Below are positions 16,554 to 25,545 of a stretch of DNA of 64,000 bases, in pieces. Position 1 is the first letter of the stretch. Every line of letters begins with the position of its first letter. A model generated the notes under the pieces. That model did no database searches. It saw nothing but the letters and a program-made list of their open reading frames with translations, and was not told the origin of the DNA. Made by a program: the position numbers and the translations under genes. This stretch comes from an uncultured Oscillospiraceae bacterium (GTDB lineage Bacteria; Bacillota; Clostridia; Oscillospirales; Oscillospiraceae). The DNA is taken from NCBI GenBank assembly GCA_949841355.1, contig CATKZP010000009.1:1-64000 (forward strand), in the 5' to 3' direction.

Positions 16554-16574
16554 GCGTAAAAGGAGCGGATGCGT

Positions 16575-18110
16575 ATGTTTCAGGTGAAAAACCTCACTGT
16601 CACCCATAAAAAGGACCTGACCACCTTGGTGGAGGGGCTGTCCTTCACCCTGGCCCCCGGCGACCGGGCGGCCATCGTCGGGGAGGAGGGGAACGGCAAA
16701 TCCACCGTCCTCAAGCTGCTGTACGACCCGGCGCTGGCGGAGCCCTACGCGGAGTGGACGGGGGAGATTGTGGACAAGGGCTTGCGCAAGGGTTACCTGG
16801 CCCAGGAGCTGAGGCCGTCGGAGCTGGAAGCGCCGGTGTGGGAGTTCTGCCAGGCCGTCCCCGCCTTTGAGGAGGCGGACCCCAGGGCGCTGGACCGCGC
16901 CGCCCGGCAGGTGGGGCTGGATTCCGGCCTGTTCTGGGACGGCCGGCCCATGGCCACCCTGTCCGGCGGAGAGCGGGTGAAGCTGCGACTGGCCCTGCTG
17001 CTGCTGGACAGCCCCGACGTGCTGCTGCTGGACGAGCCGTCCAACGACCTGGACCTTCAGACGCTGGAGTGGCTGGAGGAATTTTTGCTGGGCCTGTCCG
17101 TGCCGGTGCTGTATATCTCCCACGACGAGACCCTTTTGGAGCGCACCGCCAACGTGGTCATCCACCTGGAGCGGCTGCGGCGGCGGACGGCGGCCCGGTG
17201 CACCGTATCCCGGACGGGCTACGGGCAGTACGTGGAGGCGCGCAGGTCCGGCTTCCAGCACCAGGAGCAGGTGGCCCGGAAGGAGCGGGCGGAATTCAAC
17301 GCCAAGATGGCCAAATACCGCCAGATCCGGGACAAGGTAGACCACCAGCAGGCGACCATCACCCGGCAGGACCCCCATGGCGGGCAGCTCCTGAAAAAGA
17401 AAATGCACGCGGTGCTGTCCATCGGGCGCCGGTTCGAGCGGGAAAAGGAGGACATGACCGCCCTGCCCGAGTGGGAGGAGGCCATTCTCACCTGTTTCGA
17501 CGCCGGGAAATCCGCCTTCCCGGCGGGCAAGACCGCTCTGCGGCTGGACGTGCCCGAGCTGCGGGCCGGGGAGCGGGTGCTGGCTCGGAACGTGCGGCTG
17601 TGGGCGGACGGGCCGGAGCACATCGGCATCGTTGGCCCCAACGGCGCGGGCAAGTCCACCCTGCTGAAAATCGCGGCGGAGGAGCTGCTGCCCCGGGCCG
17701 ATATCCGGGCGGCCTATATGCCCCAGGACTACGGCGACCTGCTGCTGGGGGACAAAACCCCGGTGGAGGTGCTGGCCCCCACGGGCCGCAGGGACGACGT
17801 GACCCGGGCCCGCACCCTGCTGGGCAATATGAAGTACAAGGCGGAGGAGATGGAGCACCCGGCGGCGGGGTTGTCGGGGGGCCAGCGGGCCAAGCTGCTG
17901 TTTTTGTCCATGGTGCTCAACGGGGCCAACGTGCTGGTGCTGGACGAGCCCACCCGGAACTTCTCCCCGCTGTCCGCGCCGGTCATCCGGCGGGTGCTGG
18001 CGGATTTCCCGGGGGCCATCATCAGCGTGTCCCACGACCGGCTGTACCTGGACCAGGTGTGCACCCGTGTGCTGGAGCTGGGCCCGGAGGGGCTGCGGGA
18101 GCGCATGTGA
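16575..18110 (+). CDS. ABC-F ATPase, probable ribosomal protection protein
   Basis: This 511-residue soluble protein has two ABC domains and no membrane segments. Domain 1: Walker A GEEGNGKST, signature LSGGERVKLRLALLLL, Walker B VLLLDEPSNDLD. Domain 2: GPNGAGKST, LSGGQRAKLLFL, VLVLDEP. Between them lies the charged linker (QHQEQVARKERAEFNAKMAKYRQIRDKVDHQQ) that in ABC-F proteins reaches into the ribosome. In domain 2 the usual DEPTNxLD is DEPTRNFSP, a divergence. The ATG at 16575 is preferred over 16569 by its distance from AAAGGAG. The attenuator leader suggests drug-inducible protection against peptidyl-transferase antibiotics such as lincosamides or pleuromutilins; the spectrum is inference. 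Confidence 0.85.
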   Translation: MFQVKNLTVTHKKDLTTLVEGLSFTLAPGDRAAIVGEEGNGKSTVLKLLYDPALAEPYAEWTGEIVDKGLRKGYLAQELRPSELEAPVWEFCQAVPAFEEADPRALDRAARQVGLDSGLFWDGRPMATLSGGERVKLRLALLLLDSPDVLLLDEPSNDLDLQTLEWLEEFLLGLSVPVLYISHDETLLERTANVVIHLERLRRRTAARCTVSRTGYGQYVEARRSGFQHQEQVARKERAEFNAKMAKYRQIRDKVDHQQATITRQDPHGGQLLKKKMHAVLSIGRRFEREKEDMTALPEWEEAILTCFDAGKSAFPAGKTALRLDVPELRAGERVLARNVRLWADGPEHIGIVGPNGAGKSTLLKIAAEELLPRADIRAAYMPQDYGDLLLGDKTPVEVLAPTGRRDDVTRARTLLGNMKYKAEEMEHPAAGLSGGQRAKLLFLSMVLNGANVLVLDEPTRNFSPLSAPVIRRVLADFPGAIISVSHDRLYLDQVCTRVLELGPEGLRERM

Positions 18111-18130
18111 GCCGACAGCCGCTCCGTTCC

Positions 18131-18151
18131 CGCTGTTCACGACGGCTCCGC
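18131..18151. repeat. Dispersed 21-base intergenic repeat, copy 1
   Basis: The 21 bases here differ at one position from those at 32341-32361. Both lie in intergenic DNA. A related but more degraded sequence lies at 44949-44990. See the repeat block at 32284-32508. Confidence 0.55.
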
Positions 18152-18207
18152 AACCTGTGGTTTACAAAAAAATAACCCCCGATTGGTGGCTTGGAGCGGG
18201 AAATTTA

Positions 18208-18236
18208 TGGTATGATAGGGTCGAAAAGGAGGTGGA
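18208..18236 (+). promoter_or_regulatory. Extended -10 promoter and strong RBS of the XRE gene
   Basis: TGGTATGAT (18208-18216) is an extended -10. No good -35 was seen. AAAAGGAGGTGG (18225-18236) directly precedes the ATG at 18241, so the 5' leader is very short. Confidence 0.5.
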
Positions 18237-18240
18237 GCCC

Positions 18241-19497
18241 ATGACGGTGGGTCAGCGCATCGCCCAGAAGCGCAAGGAGCTGGGCCTGTCCCAGGAGGGG
18301 CTTGGGGAGCGGCTGGGGGTGTCCCGGCAGGCCATCTACAAGTGGGAGTCGGACGCCACCCTGCCTGAGATCGAAAAGCTAATCAATCTGAGCCGGGAAT
18401 TTTCCGTGTCCGTAGACTGGCTGCTGGGCGAGGGGGACGAGGCCAAGGAGCTTACCCCGGAACAGCTGCGCATGGTGGAGGAGATCGTGGGGAGGTATCT
18501 GGCCGCTCAGCCCGGTGAGAAAACCGTGATGTCCAAGGAAGGGGTGAAAGCGGAGGAGGACGGGGAGGACCGCCCCGCCCCCAAGCCCTCCAAGCGCCGC
18601 CGCTGGCCTTGGGTGCTGGCGGGGCTGGTGCTGGCCGGGGTGTTCTTCAGCCTATTCTCCCGGCTGGACCAGATGCGGCAGGAAAACCACAATCTGCAAA
18701 TGGCGGTGGCCACCATCCGCTCCGACGTGAACAGCCAGATCTACGGCATCACCCAGCGGGTGGAGGACATTCTCCAGAGCCAGAACGCCATGACGGCGGA
18801 GCAGAGCGTCCAGGTGGCGGACACGGACTACCGGGCCAACACCGTCACCCTGTCCGTCCGGGCCATGCCCCGGACCTTTTTGGAGGGCATGGAGGCGGAG
18901 TTCCTCCTGGTGAGCGGCGGAGAGAGCTTCACCGTGCCGGGGGAGCTGGGGGAGGACCACGCCTTCACCGCCCGGACCACCGTGCCCCTCACTGACGAGA
19001 TCACCGTGTCCGTGGCCTTCCTGGCCGGGGAGCAGCGGCAGACCCAGGTGCTGGAGGAATTTCTCGGTCTGTACTCCGACAGCTTTGCCACCATCGGGAT
19101 CTCCGGCGGGCTGAGGCAGCTCAGCAAGTCCAGCGAGGCGGACAACTGGACCGCTGTATTCTCCCCGGTGAATGTGGACTGCCTCAACAAATATGGCGAT
19201 GCGGCCCAGGTGTCCAGCCTGCGGGTGGGTCTGTTCCGGGACCAGAAGCTGGTGGCGTGGTTCACCCAGGAAGAACAGAGCGGCGGGGAGGGAGCTTACG
19301 TATTCCGAATGGAGCAGGACAGGATGGAGATGGAACCCGGCTTCACCTACTGCATCGCGGCGGTGGTGGAGGACGAGTTCGGCCGGGAATGGGTGACGTT
19401 CGACCGGAGCAGCGTCTCCAGCTTCGCCGCCAGTGGGGAGCATGACCGCTTTACTGATGTGGACTACAGCGGCGACCCGGCGGACTGGGACTATTGA
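18241..19497 (+). CDS. Membrane-anchored XRE-family regulator
   Basis: This 418-residue protein starts with a Cro/C1 helix-turn-helix (RIAQKRKELGLSQEGLGERLGVSRQAIYKWESDATLPEIEKL) in residues 6-60. A charged linker (PAPKPSKRRRW) and one membrane segment near residues 120-140 (WPWVLAGLVLAGVFFSLF) follow, then a short coiled coil and about 260 extracellular residues rich in beta-type sequence. The orientation, DNA-binding domain inside and sensor outside, makes it a likely one-component transmembrane regulator. The extracellular domain was not recognised. It stands alone with its own promoter and a bidirectional terminator behind it. Confidence 0.82.
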   Translation: MTVGQRIAQKRKELGLSQEGLGERLGVSRQAIYKWESDATLPEIEKLINLSREFSVSVDWLLGEGDEAKELTPEQLRMVEEIVGRYLAAQPGEKTVMSKEGVKAEEDGEDRPAPKPSKRRRWPWVLAGLVLAGVFFSLFSRLDQMRQENHNLQMAVATIRSDVNSQIYGITQRVEDILQSQNAMTAEQSVQVADTDYRANTVTLSVRAMPRTFLEGMEAEFLLVSGGESFTVPGELGEDHAFTARTTVPLTDEITVSVAFLAGEQRQTQVLEEFLGLYSDSFATIGISGGLRQLSKSSEADNWTAVFSPVNVDCLNKYGDAAQVSSLRVGLFRDQKLVAWFTQEEQSGGEGAYVFRMEQDRMEMEPGFTYCIAAVVEDEFGREWVTFDRSSVSSFAASGEHDRFTDVDYSGDPADWDY

Positions 19498-19532
19498 AAA
19501 AGAGCGCACACGCATAGCGTGTGCGCTCTTTT
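19498..19532. terminator. Bidirectional terminator between XRE and SDR genes
   Basis: AAAGAGCGCACACGC and GCGTGTGCGCTCTTT form a perfect 15-bp stem with a 3-base loop, with an A-run on one side and a T-run on the other, so it can stop transcription from both convergent genes. Confidence 0.9.
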
Positions 19533-19542
19533 CGCAGCTTTG

Positions 19543-20310
19543 TTACGGCCTGAGCCCGCTGCCGCCCTGCATGGTGATGGTCTCGCCGGAGATATACTTG
19601 GCGTCCTCACTGCACAGGAACACGCAGGTGCGGCCGATGTCCTTTTCTGGATCACCGAACCGCCCGGCGGGTATGCCGGAGATGGTCTTGGCGTAGGCTT
19701 CCGGATAAGCCTCCTTCCACTGGGCCAGCTGGTCGGTCATCACCAGGGGGCAGATGATATTGCAGTTGATGCCGTCGGGGCCCCACTCGGTGGCGGCCAC
19801 CCGGGTCAGGCCGCGGATGCCCTCCTTGGCGGCGGCGTAGGAGGATTGGGCGGTGCGGCCGAACAGCCCCGCGCCGGAGGCGAAGTTGACGACAGAGCCT
19901 TTCGTCTCCTTCAGATAGGGATGGGCGTGCTTCATATAGAAGAACACGGCGTACAGTCCCGAGTAGATGGCCCGGTCGAAGTCCTCCTTGGAGTGCTCCA
20001 CCAGCATTTTGCCGGAGGCGGAGTTCTGGGCGTTGTTAATCACCGCGTCAATGCGGCCGAAGGTCTTGACCGTCTCGTCGACGACGTGCTTGACATTGTC
20101 CTCCACGCCGCCGTCGGCCTGGAGCCAGAGCACCTTCACGCCGTACAGCCGCTCCAGCTCCTCCTTGGCATCCTCCATCTTCTTGGTGTTGCGCCCGGTG
20201 ATGACCAGGTTGGCGCCCTCCTTGGCGAAGGCGGTGGAGATGCCGTAGCCGATGCCGCCGCCCTTGCCGCCGCCGGTGATGATGACAGTTTTGCCGTCCA
20301 TAATGCCCAT
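19543..20310 (-). CDS. SDR-family NAD(P)-dependent oxidoreductase
   Basis: This 255-residue protein has the short-chain dehydrogenase layout: nucleotide motif TGGGKGGGIGYG near residue 13, NNAQ near 92, catalytic Ser in NFASG, and Tyr/Lys in SYAAAKEG. The C-terminus ITMQGGSGLRP matches the usual GGxxxxP ending. The spaced glycine motif GGGKGGGIG resembles SDRs of 2-enoyl or steroid type, but the substrate cannot be assigned. The ATG at 20310 is preceded by AAGGAGGAA. It appears to be a single-gene unit. Confidence 0.88.
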   Translation of the reverse strand: MGIMDGKTVIITGGGKGGGIGYGISTAFAKEGANLVITGRNTKKMEDAKEELERLYGVKVLWLQADGGVEDNVKHVVDETVKTFGRIDAVINNAQNSASGKMLVEHSKEDFDRAIYSGLYAVFFYMKHAHPYLKETKGSVVNFASGAGLFGRTAQSSYAAAKEGIRGLTRVAATEWGPDGINCNIICPLVMTDQLAQWKEAYPEAYAKTISGIPAGRFGDPEKDIGRTCVFLCSEDAKYISGETITMQGGSGLRP

Positions 20311-20449
20311 GTTCGTGTTCCTCCTTGTAGATGATTCCGGGGGCGCAGGCCCCTAGATCTGAGCATAATTTAACACACTTTGGCGGGAATTACTACCCCT
20401 TTCTCGGGCACAGCGGGAAAATTTGTCCGGAGGCGGAGCAGTCCTCCCC

Positions 20450-20478
20450 TTGACTTGTCTCCGCGGGGGGCGTAAAAT
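20450..20478 (+). promoter_or_regulatory. pyrG promoter
   Basis: TTGACT (20450-20455), 17 bases and TAAAAT (20473-20478). The same hexamer pair at the same spacing drives comEC at 55586-55614. The leader of about 60 bases has a small stem (CCCGGCG / CGTCGGG at 20506-20522) but no T-run, so no attenuator is claimed. Confidence 0.65.
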
Positions 20479-20543
20479 AGGCCGTTCCATGAAAAACGGA
20501 CAGGGCCCGGCGAGGCGTCGGGTCTGCCCCGGGAGGAATTCAT

Positions 20544-22148
20544 ATGACAACAGGCACGAAATTTATTTTTGTCACCGGCGGGGTGGTGTCCGGGCTGGGC
20601 AAGGGCATCACGGCGGCGTCCCTGGGGCGGCTTTTGAAGCAGCGGGGGCTGCGGGTGCGGGTGCAGAAGCTGGACCCCTACCTCAATGTGGACCCGGGCA
20701 CCATGTCCCCCTATCAGCACGGAGAGGTGTTCGTCACCGACGACGGGGCGGAGACCGACCTGGATCTGGGCCACTACGAGCGGTTCATCGACGAAAACCT
20801 CACCGTCAACTCGTCGGTGTCCGCCGGGCGGGTCTACTGGAACGTCCTCAACCGGGAGCGGGCGGGGGACTACCTGGGCGGCACGGTGCAGATCATCCCC
20901 CACATCACCGACGAGATCAAGCGGCACATCTACTCGCTGGAGGGGCCCGATGTGGATGCGGCCATTGTGGAGATCGGCGGCACCGTGGGCGACATCGAGT
21001 CCCAGCCCTTCCTGGAGGCCATCCGGCAGGTGGCTGCCGAGCGGGGGCGGCAGAACGTGATGTTCATCCATGTGTCCCTCATCGTGTCCATCCCCGGCTC
21101 CGGGGAGCTGAAGTCCAAGGCCACCCAGCACTCCGCCAAGGAGCTGCTCAGCCTGGGCATTCAGCCCGATGTGATCATGTGCCGCAGCGATTTTCCCATC
21201 CCCCGGGACATTCTGGATAAGATCTCCTTGTTCTGCAATATCCCGGCGGACCACGCCATCCCCAACCTGACGGCGGACCTGCTGTACGAGGTGCCCCTGA
21301 TGCTGGAGCGGGAGGGGCTGGCCGACGTGGTGGTTCGGCGCTTAGGGCTGATCTGCCACGCGCCCGATCTCACCGAGTGGGCCGCCATGGTCCACCGGGC
21401 CAAGCACCCTGAGGGGAGCGTGACCATCGCCTTGGTGGGCAAGTACGTGGGGCTCCACGACGCCTACCTGTCGGTGGCGGAGGCGCTGACCCACGGCGGC
21501 ATTGAGAACGGCGTATCTGTCAATATCCGCTGGGTGAACGCGGAGGAGGTCACGGCGGACACCGCCCCGGCGCTGCTGGGGGGCGCCCAGGGCATTTTGG
21601 TGCCCGGCGGCTTCGGGAACCGGGGCATCGAGGGCAAAATCGAGGCCATCCGGTACGCCCGGGAAAACAAGATCCCCTTCCTGGGCATCTGCCTGGGGAT
21701 GCAGCTGGCGGTGGTGGAGTTCGCCCGGCACGTGTGCGGCCTGACGGGAGCCCATTCCTCCGAGCTGGACCCCGCCACGCCCTATCCCGTCATCGACCTG
21801 ATGCCCGACCAGGTGGGGGTGACGGTCAAGGGCGGCACCATGCGGCTGGGGAGCTATCCCTGCCGGCTGGCGGCGGGCTCCCTGGCGGCGGCCGTCTACG
21901 GCGCGCAGGAGATCAGCGAGCGCCACCGCCACCGCTACGAGTTCAACAACGACTACCGGGAGGCGCTGACAAAGGCGGGACTGGTTTTGTCCGGTCTGTC
22001 CCCGGACGGGCGGCTGGTGGAGATGGTGGAGCTGCCGGGCCATCCCTGGTTCGCGGCGGGGCAGTTCCACCCGGAGCTGAAGTCCCGGCCCAACCGGGCG
22101 CACCCGCTGTTTCGGGAGTTCGTTTGCGCGGCGAAGAAGCAGAAATAA
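20544..22148 (+). CDS. pyrG: CTP synthase
   Basis: This 534-residue enzyme makes CTP from UTP, ATP and glutamine, the last step of pyrimidine nucleotide synthesis. The N-terminal synthetase domain has [19 protein letters not shown] and the conserved [40 protein letters not shown] region. The C-terminal class I glutaminase has the nucleophile Cys in GICLGMQ and the His/Glu pair in FHPELKSRP. Length is normal for the family. It is a monocistronic gene closed by a strong terminator. Confidence 0.97.
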   Translation: MTTGTKFIFVTGGVVSGLGKGITAASLGRLLKQRGLRVRVQKLDPYLNVDPGTMSPYQHGEVFVTDDGAETDLDLGHYERFIDENLTVNSSVSAGRVYWNVLNRERAGDYLGGTVQIIPHITDEIKRHIYSLEGPDVDAAIVEIGGTVGDIESQPFLEAIRQVAAERGRQNVMFIHVSLIVSIPGSGELKSKATQHSAKELLSLGIQPDVIMCRSDFPIPRDILDKISLFCNIPADHAIPNLTADLLYEVPLMLEREGLADVVVRRLGLICHAPDLTEWAAMVHRAKHPEGSVTIALVGKYVGLHDAYLSVAEALTHGGIENGVSVNIRWVNAEEVTADTAPALLGGAQGILVPGGFGNRGIEGKIEAIRYARENKIPFLGICLGMQLAVVEFARHVCGLTGAHSSELDPATPYPVIDLMPDQVGVTVKGGTMRLGSYPCRLAAGSLAAAVYGAQEISERHRHRYEFNNDYREALTKAGLVLSGLSPDGRLVEMVELPGHPWFAAGQFHPELKSRPNRAHPLFREFVCAAKKQK

Positions 22149-22216
22149 AAAGTCCCGGAGGGAACTGCGCGGCGGGCAATGCCGCGACTGGACGTGCTGG
22201 AGGGGCATCCGGCAGG

Positions 22217-22270
22217 ACAAAAAATCCCCCGGCAGGGAATCTCAGTGTGATTCCTGCCGGGGGATTTTTC
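22217..22270. terminator. Strong bidirectional terminator after pyrG
   Basis: CCCCCGGCAGG(G)AATC and GATTCCTGCCGGGGG pair over 15 bp with one bulged base, flanked by AAAAAAT on the left and ATTTTT on the right. It serves pyrG and the convergent cold-shock gene. Confidence 0.85.
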
Positions 22271-22346
22271 TAAGTCACAGATACCACTGTCAGGGAGAAC
22301 CCAATGCGTCCGCCGGTTTGAACTGCCCGGCGGGATGGCGCGGGAA

Positions 22347-22565
22347 TTACTCCTCCGCGATGGCGACCACGTTGGTGGCGCGCACGCCCTTGGCGCCCCG
22401 GGGATCAGGCTCGGTCTCGAAGGTCACCTTCTGGCCCTCCAGCAGCTTCTTGTAGCCCTCGGCCACGATGGCGGAGAAGTGGACGAATACGTCCTCGCTG
22501 CCGTCATCAGGGGTGATGAAGCCGTAGCCTTTTTCCGCATTGAACCATTTCACAGTACCGCTCAT
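22347..22565 (-). CDS. Cold-shock domain protein (CspA family)
   Basis: This 72-residue protein is a single cold-shock domain with both RNA-binding motifs, KGYGFIT (RNP1) and DVFVHFSAI (RNP2). It should bind single-stranded RNA or DNA and act as an RNA chaperone. Length and the start MSGTVKWFN are standard. AGGAGGATATAGGTA precedes the ATG. The gene has a leader of about 110 bases that contains a terminator-like hairpin, listed separately. Confidence 0.95.
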   Translation of the reverse strand: MSGTVKWFNAEKGYGFITPDDGSEDVFVHFSAIVAEGYKKLLEGQKVTFETEPDPRGAKGVRATNVVAIAEE

Positions 22566-22612
22566 TACCTATATCCTCCTTATTTGTAAAAATTTCGTTT
22601 TGAAAGTAGAAG

Positions 22613-22648
22613 AAAAAAGTCCGCCCTTTCATGTACGAAAGAGCGGGC
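22613..22648 (-). promoter_or_regulatory. Terminator-like hairpin in the cold-shock leader
   Basis: On the minus strand CCGCTCTTTC, loop GTACAT, GAAAGGGCGG forms a 10-bp stem with one G-U pair, followed directly by six T. It lies between the promoter at 22680-22708 and the gene start at 22565, so it can act as an attenuator or temperature-dependent switch. Confidence 0.65.
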
Positions 22649-22679
22649 ACAAATCAGTTCATACATCAAAACCACTGTC

Positions 22680-22708
22680 AGTATAACACTGTGTAAAAAG
22701 ACTGTCAA
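22680..22708 (-). promoter_or_regulatory. Cold-shock gene promoter
   Basis: On the minus strand TTGACA (22708-22703), 17 bases and TATACT (22685-22680): a near-consensus promoter. It implies an untranslated leader of about 108 bases. Confidence 0.8.
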
Positions 22709-22770
22709 GCGCACTTTGAAAAAAAACTGAAAATCGGGACAATTTGGAACAAATTTTCATCCACTTCCAC

Positions 22771-22794
22771 AAAAGACCACAAATTTCTTGTGTC
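22771..22794 (-). terminator. Weak terminator after tatD
   Basis: GACACAA and TTGTGGTC on the minus strand form a short bulged stem followed by TTTTG, just past the tatD stop. It could end the long leftward operon, but is weak. Confidence 0.4.
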
Positions 22795-22801
22795 CTCCAT
22801 T

Positions 22802-23578
22802 TTATCCCTGAATCAGGAAAAAGTCCCGCCCATTTGCCTGGGTAACCCTGGAACATTCATCCGCTCCAATCCCTTTCAGCTCTGCCAGCCGCCGGCACAC
22901 CAGCTCCACATAGCCCGAATGGTTCCGCTTTCCCCGGTGGGGGACGGGAGCCATGTAGGGGCTGTCCGTCTCAATCATGATGCGCTCCAGAGGGACGGCT
23001 TGGGCCGCCTCCACCGCCTTGCGGGCGTTTTTGTAGGTGAGCACCCCGGTGAAGGAAATCATCCACCCCAGCTTTACCAGCTCCCGCGCCATCTCGGCGC
23101 TGCCGGAGAAGCAGTGGAACACCCCCCGGACGCCGGGGAACTCCCGCACGATATCCATGGAATCGCCATGGGCTTCCCGGTCGTGGACAATGACGGGCAG
23201 GTCCAGCTCCGCCGCCAGCGCCATTTGTGCGCGGAACACCCGCTTTTGCAGCTCCTTGGGCGGGTTTTCCGGCCAATAGTAATCCAGCCCGATCTCTCCG
23301 ACGGCCACCACCTTGGGCTGGGCGGCCAGCGCGCGCAATTCCGCCACGTCCGCATCCCGCCAGCCGCCGCACTCCTCCGGATGAACCCCCACGGCGGCGT
23401 AAACAAAAGAATAGCGGCCGGCCAGCTCCACCGCCCTGCGGGAGCTGGCCAGGTCGCAGCCGGGATTCACCACCAGCTCCACCCCCTGGCCGGGGAGGGC
23501 GCTGAGCACCTCGTCCCGGTCGGGGTCGAACTGGCGGGCATCGTAGTGGGCGTGGGTGTCAAACAGGCCGCTCAGCAC
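22802..23578 (-). CDS. tatD: TatD-family metal-dependent hydrolase
   Basis: This 258-residue protein is a TIM-barrel amidohydrolase of the TatD/YcfH family of 3'-5' DNA/RNA exonucleases. Metal ligands are visible in FDTHAHYD, GEIGLDYYW, VIVHDREAHGD, FHCFSG and the final ETDSPYMAP. The GTG at 23578 overlaps the metG stop by 7 bases, so it is coupled to metG, an arrangement found in many Firmicutes. Confidence 0.93.
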   Translation of the reverse strand: MLSGLFDTHAHYDARQFDPDRDEVLSALPGQGVELVVNPGCDLASSRRAVELAGRYSFVYAAVGVHPEECGGWRDADVAELRALAAQPKVVAVGEIGLDYYWPENPPKELQKRVFRAQMALAAELDLPVIVHDREAHGDSMDIVREFPGVRGVFHCFSGSAEMARELVKLGWMISFTGVLTYKNARKAVEAAQAVPLERIMIETDSPYMAPVPHRGKRNHSGYVELVCRRLAELKGIGADECSRVTQANGRDFFLIQG

Positions 23579-25545
23579 AGCTTGGCCCCCGCGGGGATGG
23601 CGTCGTCCACCATCAGCAGGTGGAGCACCTCCTCGCCCTGCTCGGTGTGGACGGCAGAGATGAGCATACCCTGGCTGTCCCGGCCCATCATCTTCCGGGG
23701 AGGCAGGTTGACGATGGCCACCAGCGTCTTGCCCACCAGCTCCTCCGGCTTATACCACTTGGCGATGCCGGACAGGATCTGCCGGTCGGTGCCCGTGCCG
23801 TCGTCCAGGGTGAATTTCAGTAGCTTGTCCGACTTGCGCACGTTTTCGCACGCCTTCACCTTCACCGCCCGGAAGTCGGATTTGCAGAAGGTGTCGAAGT
23901 CCACCTGCTCCTCCAGGAAGGGCTCCACCTCCAGCGCGGGCAGGGCGGCCTTTTTGGCCTCTTCCATGATGGCGTCCAATTCGCTCAGCTCCTTTGCCAT
24001 ATCAATGCGGGGGAACAGGTTCTCCCCCTTGGCGACGGACGCCGCGGCGCTCAGCACGCCCCAGTCCGCCGCAGACTCCCAGCTGCGGGCGTCCGCGCCC
24101 GCGCCAATCTGGGCAAAAATCTTCTCGCAGCTTTCCGGCATGAAGGGGGTGAGCAGCACCGTGCACACCCGCACCGCCTCCAGCAGATTGTAGAGCACCT
24201 GGGCCAGCCGGGGGCCGTTGGCCTCCAGGTCCTTGGCCAGCGCCCAGGGGGCGTTCTCGTCGATATACTTGTTGGCCCGCTGGATGACCTTAAAGACCTC
24301 CTCCAGGGCGTTCTGGAACTGGAACTTCTCCATCTGCTCCTCGTAGCGCCCCCGCAGGCCGGAGGCCAGGGCAATGAGCTCATCGTCCAGCTCCGCGCTC
24401 TGCCTGCCCTCGGGCAGGGCGCCGCCGAAGTACTTCTCCGCCATGGCGGTGGTGCGGCTGACCAGATTGCCCAGGTCGTTGGCCAGGTCGTTGTTGATGG
24501 TCTGGATGAGCAGCTCGTTGGTGAAGTTCCCGTCGGACCCGAAGGGGAAGGAGCGCAGCAGGAAAAAGCGCAGCGCGTCCACCCCGTAGCGCTCGCTGAG
24601 CAGGTGGGGGTCCACCACGTTCCCCTTGGACTTGGACATCTTGTCCCCGTTGAAGTTGAGCCAGCCGTGGCCGTAGACCTTCTTGGGCAGGGGCAGCTCC
24701 ATGCTCATCAGGAAGGCGGGCCAGTAGATGGCGTGGAAGCGGACGATCTCCTTGCCCACAAAGTGGGCGTCGGCGGGCCAGAACTTGTCCAGGTCGTCAT
24801 ATTTGTCGTTTTGATAGCCCAGGGCGGTCATATAGTTGAACAGCGCGTCCAGCCACACGTAGACCACGTGGCCCGGGTCAAAGTCCACCGGTACGCCCCA
24901 GGTGAAGGAGGTGCGGGACACGCACAGGTCCTGGAGGCCTCCCTCGCAGTCGATGAAGTTGTTCACCATCTCGTGGACGCGGCTTTTCGGCTCCAGGAAG
25001 CTGGTGTTCAGCAGCAGCTCCCGCACCCGGCCGGCGTACTTGGACGCCCGGAAGAAGTAAGCCTCCTCCTCCGCGTCCATCACCTCCCGGCCGCAGTCGG
25101 GGCACTTGCCGTCCACCAGCTGGCTCTCCGTCCAGAAGGACTCGCAGGGCTTGCAGTACTTGCCCTTATAGGAGCCCTTGTAGATGTCGCCCTTGTCGTA
25201 CATGGCCTTGAAGATCTTCTGGATGGCCGCCACGTGGTAGCCGTCGGTGGTGCGGATGAACCGGTCGTAGCTGATGTTCATCAGCTTCCACAGGTCCAGC
25301 ACGCCGCCGGGGGCCGCCACGATGCCGTCCACGAACTGCTGGGGGGTGACCCCCGCCTCCCGGGCCTTGTCCTCGATCTTCTGGCCGTGCTCGTCGGTGC
25401 CGGTGAGGAACATCACGTCGTACCCGCACAGCCGCTTGTACCGGGCCATGGCGTCGGTGGCCACGGTGCAGTAGGCGTGGCCGATGTGCAGCTTGCCCGA
25501 GGGATAGTAAATGGGGGTGGTGATATAAAATTTCTTGTCATTCAT
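23572..25545 (-). CDS. metG: Methionyl-tRNA synthetase
   Basis: This 657-residue enzyme charges tRNA-Met. The class I HIGH motif appears as KLHIGHAYC and the KMSKS loop as KMSKSKGN. A zinc knuckle is formed by CESFW and CPDCG in the connective domain. The C-terminal 110 residues (FDTFCKSDFRAVKVKACENVRKSDKLLKFTLDDG) are an EMAP/Trbp111-type tRNA-binding domain that also supports dimerisation. It overlaps both neighbours by a few bases within the long leftward operon. Confidence 0.97.
   Translation of the reverse strand: MNDKKFYITTPIYYPSGKLHIGHAYCTVATDAMARYKRLCGYDVMFLTGTDEHGQKIEDKAREAGVTPQQFVDGIVAAPGGVLDLWKLMNISYDRFIRTTDGYHVAAIQKIFKAMYDKGDIYKGSYKGKYCKPCESFWTESQLVDGKCPDCGREVMDAEEEAYFFRASKYAGRVRELLLNTSFLEPKSRVHEMVNNFIDCEGGLQDLCVSRTSFTWGVPVDFDPGHVVYVWLDALFNYMTALGYQNDKYDDLDKFWPADAHFVGKEIVRFHAIYWPAFLMSMELPLPKKVYGHGWLNFNGDKMSKSKGNVVDPHLLSERYGVDALRFFLLRSFPFGSDGNFTNELLIQTINNDLANDLGNLVSRTTAMAEKYFGGALPEGRQSAELDDELIALASGLRGRYEEQMEKFQFQNALEEVFKVIQRANKYIDENAPWALAKDLEANGPRLAQVLYNLLEAVRVCTVLLTPFMPESCEKIFAQIGAGADARSWESAADWGVLSAAASVAKGENLFPRIDMAKELSELDAIMEEAKKAALPALEVEPFLEEQVDFDTFCKSDFRAVKVKACENVRKSDKLLKFTLDDGTGTDRQILSGIAKWYKPEELVGKTLVAIVNLPPRKMMGRDSQGMLISAVHTEQGEEVLHLLMVDDAIPAGAKLC

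Noticed and set aside
20480-20543. Possible pyrG attenuator in its leader
   Set aside because: A small stem is present, but no T-run and no G-rich start site as in the known reiterative-transcription control.
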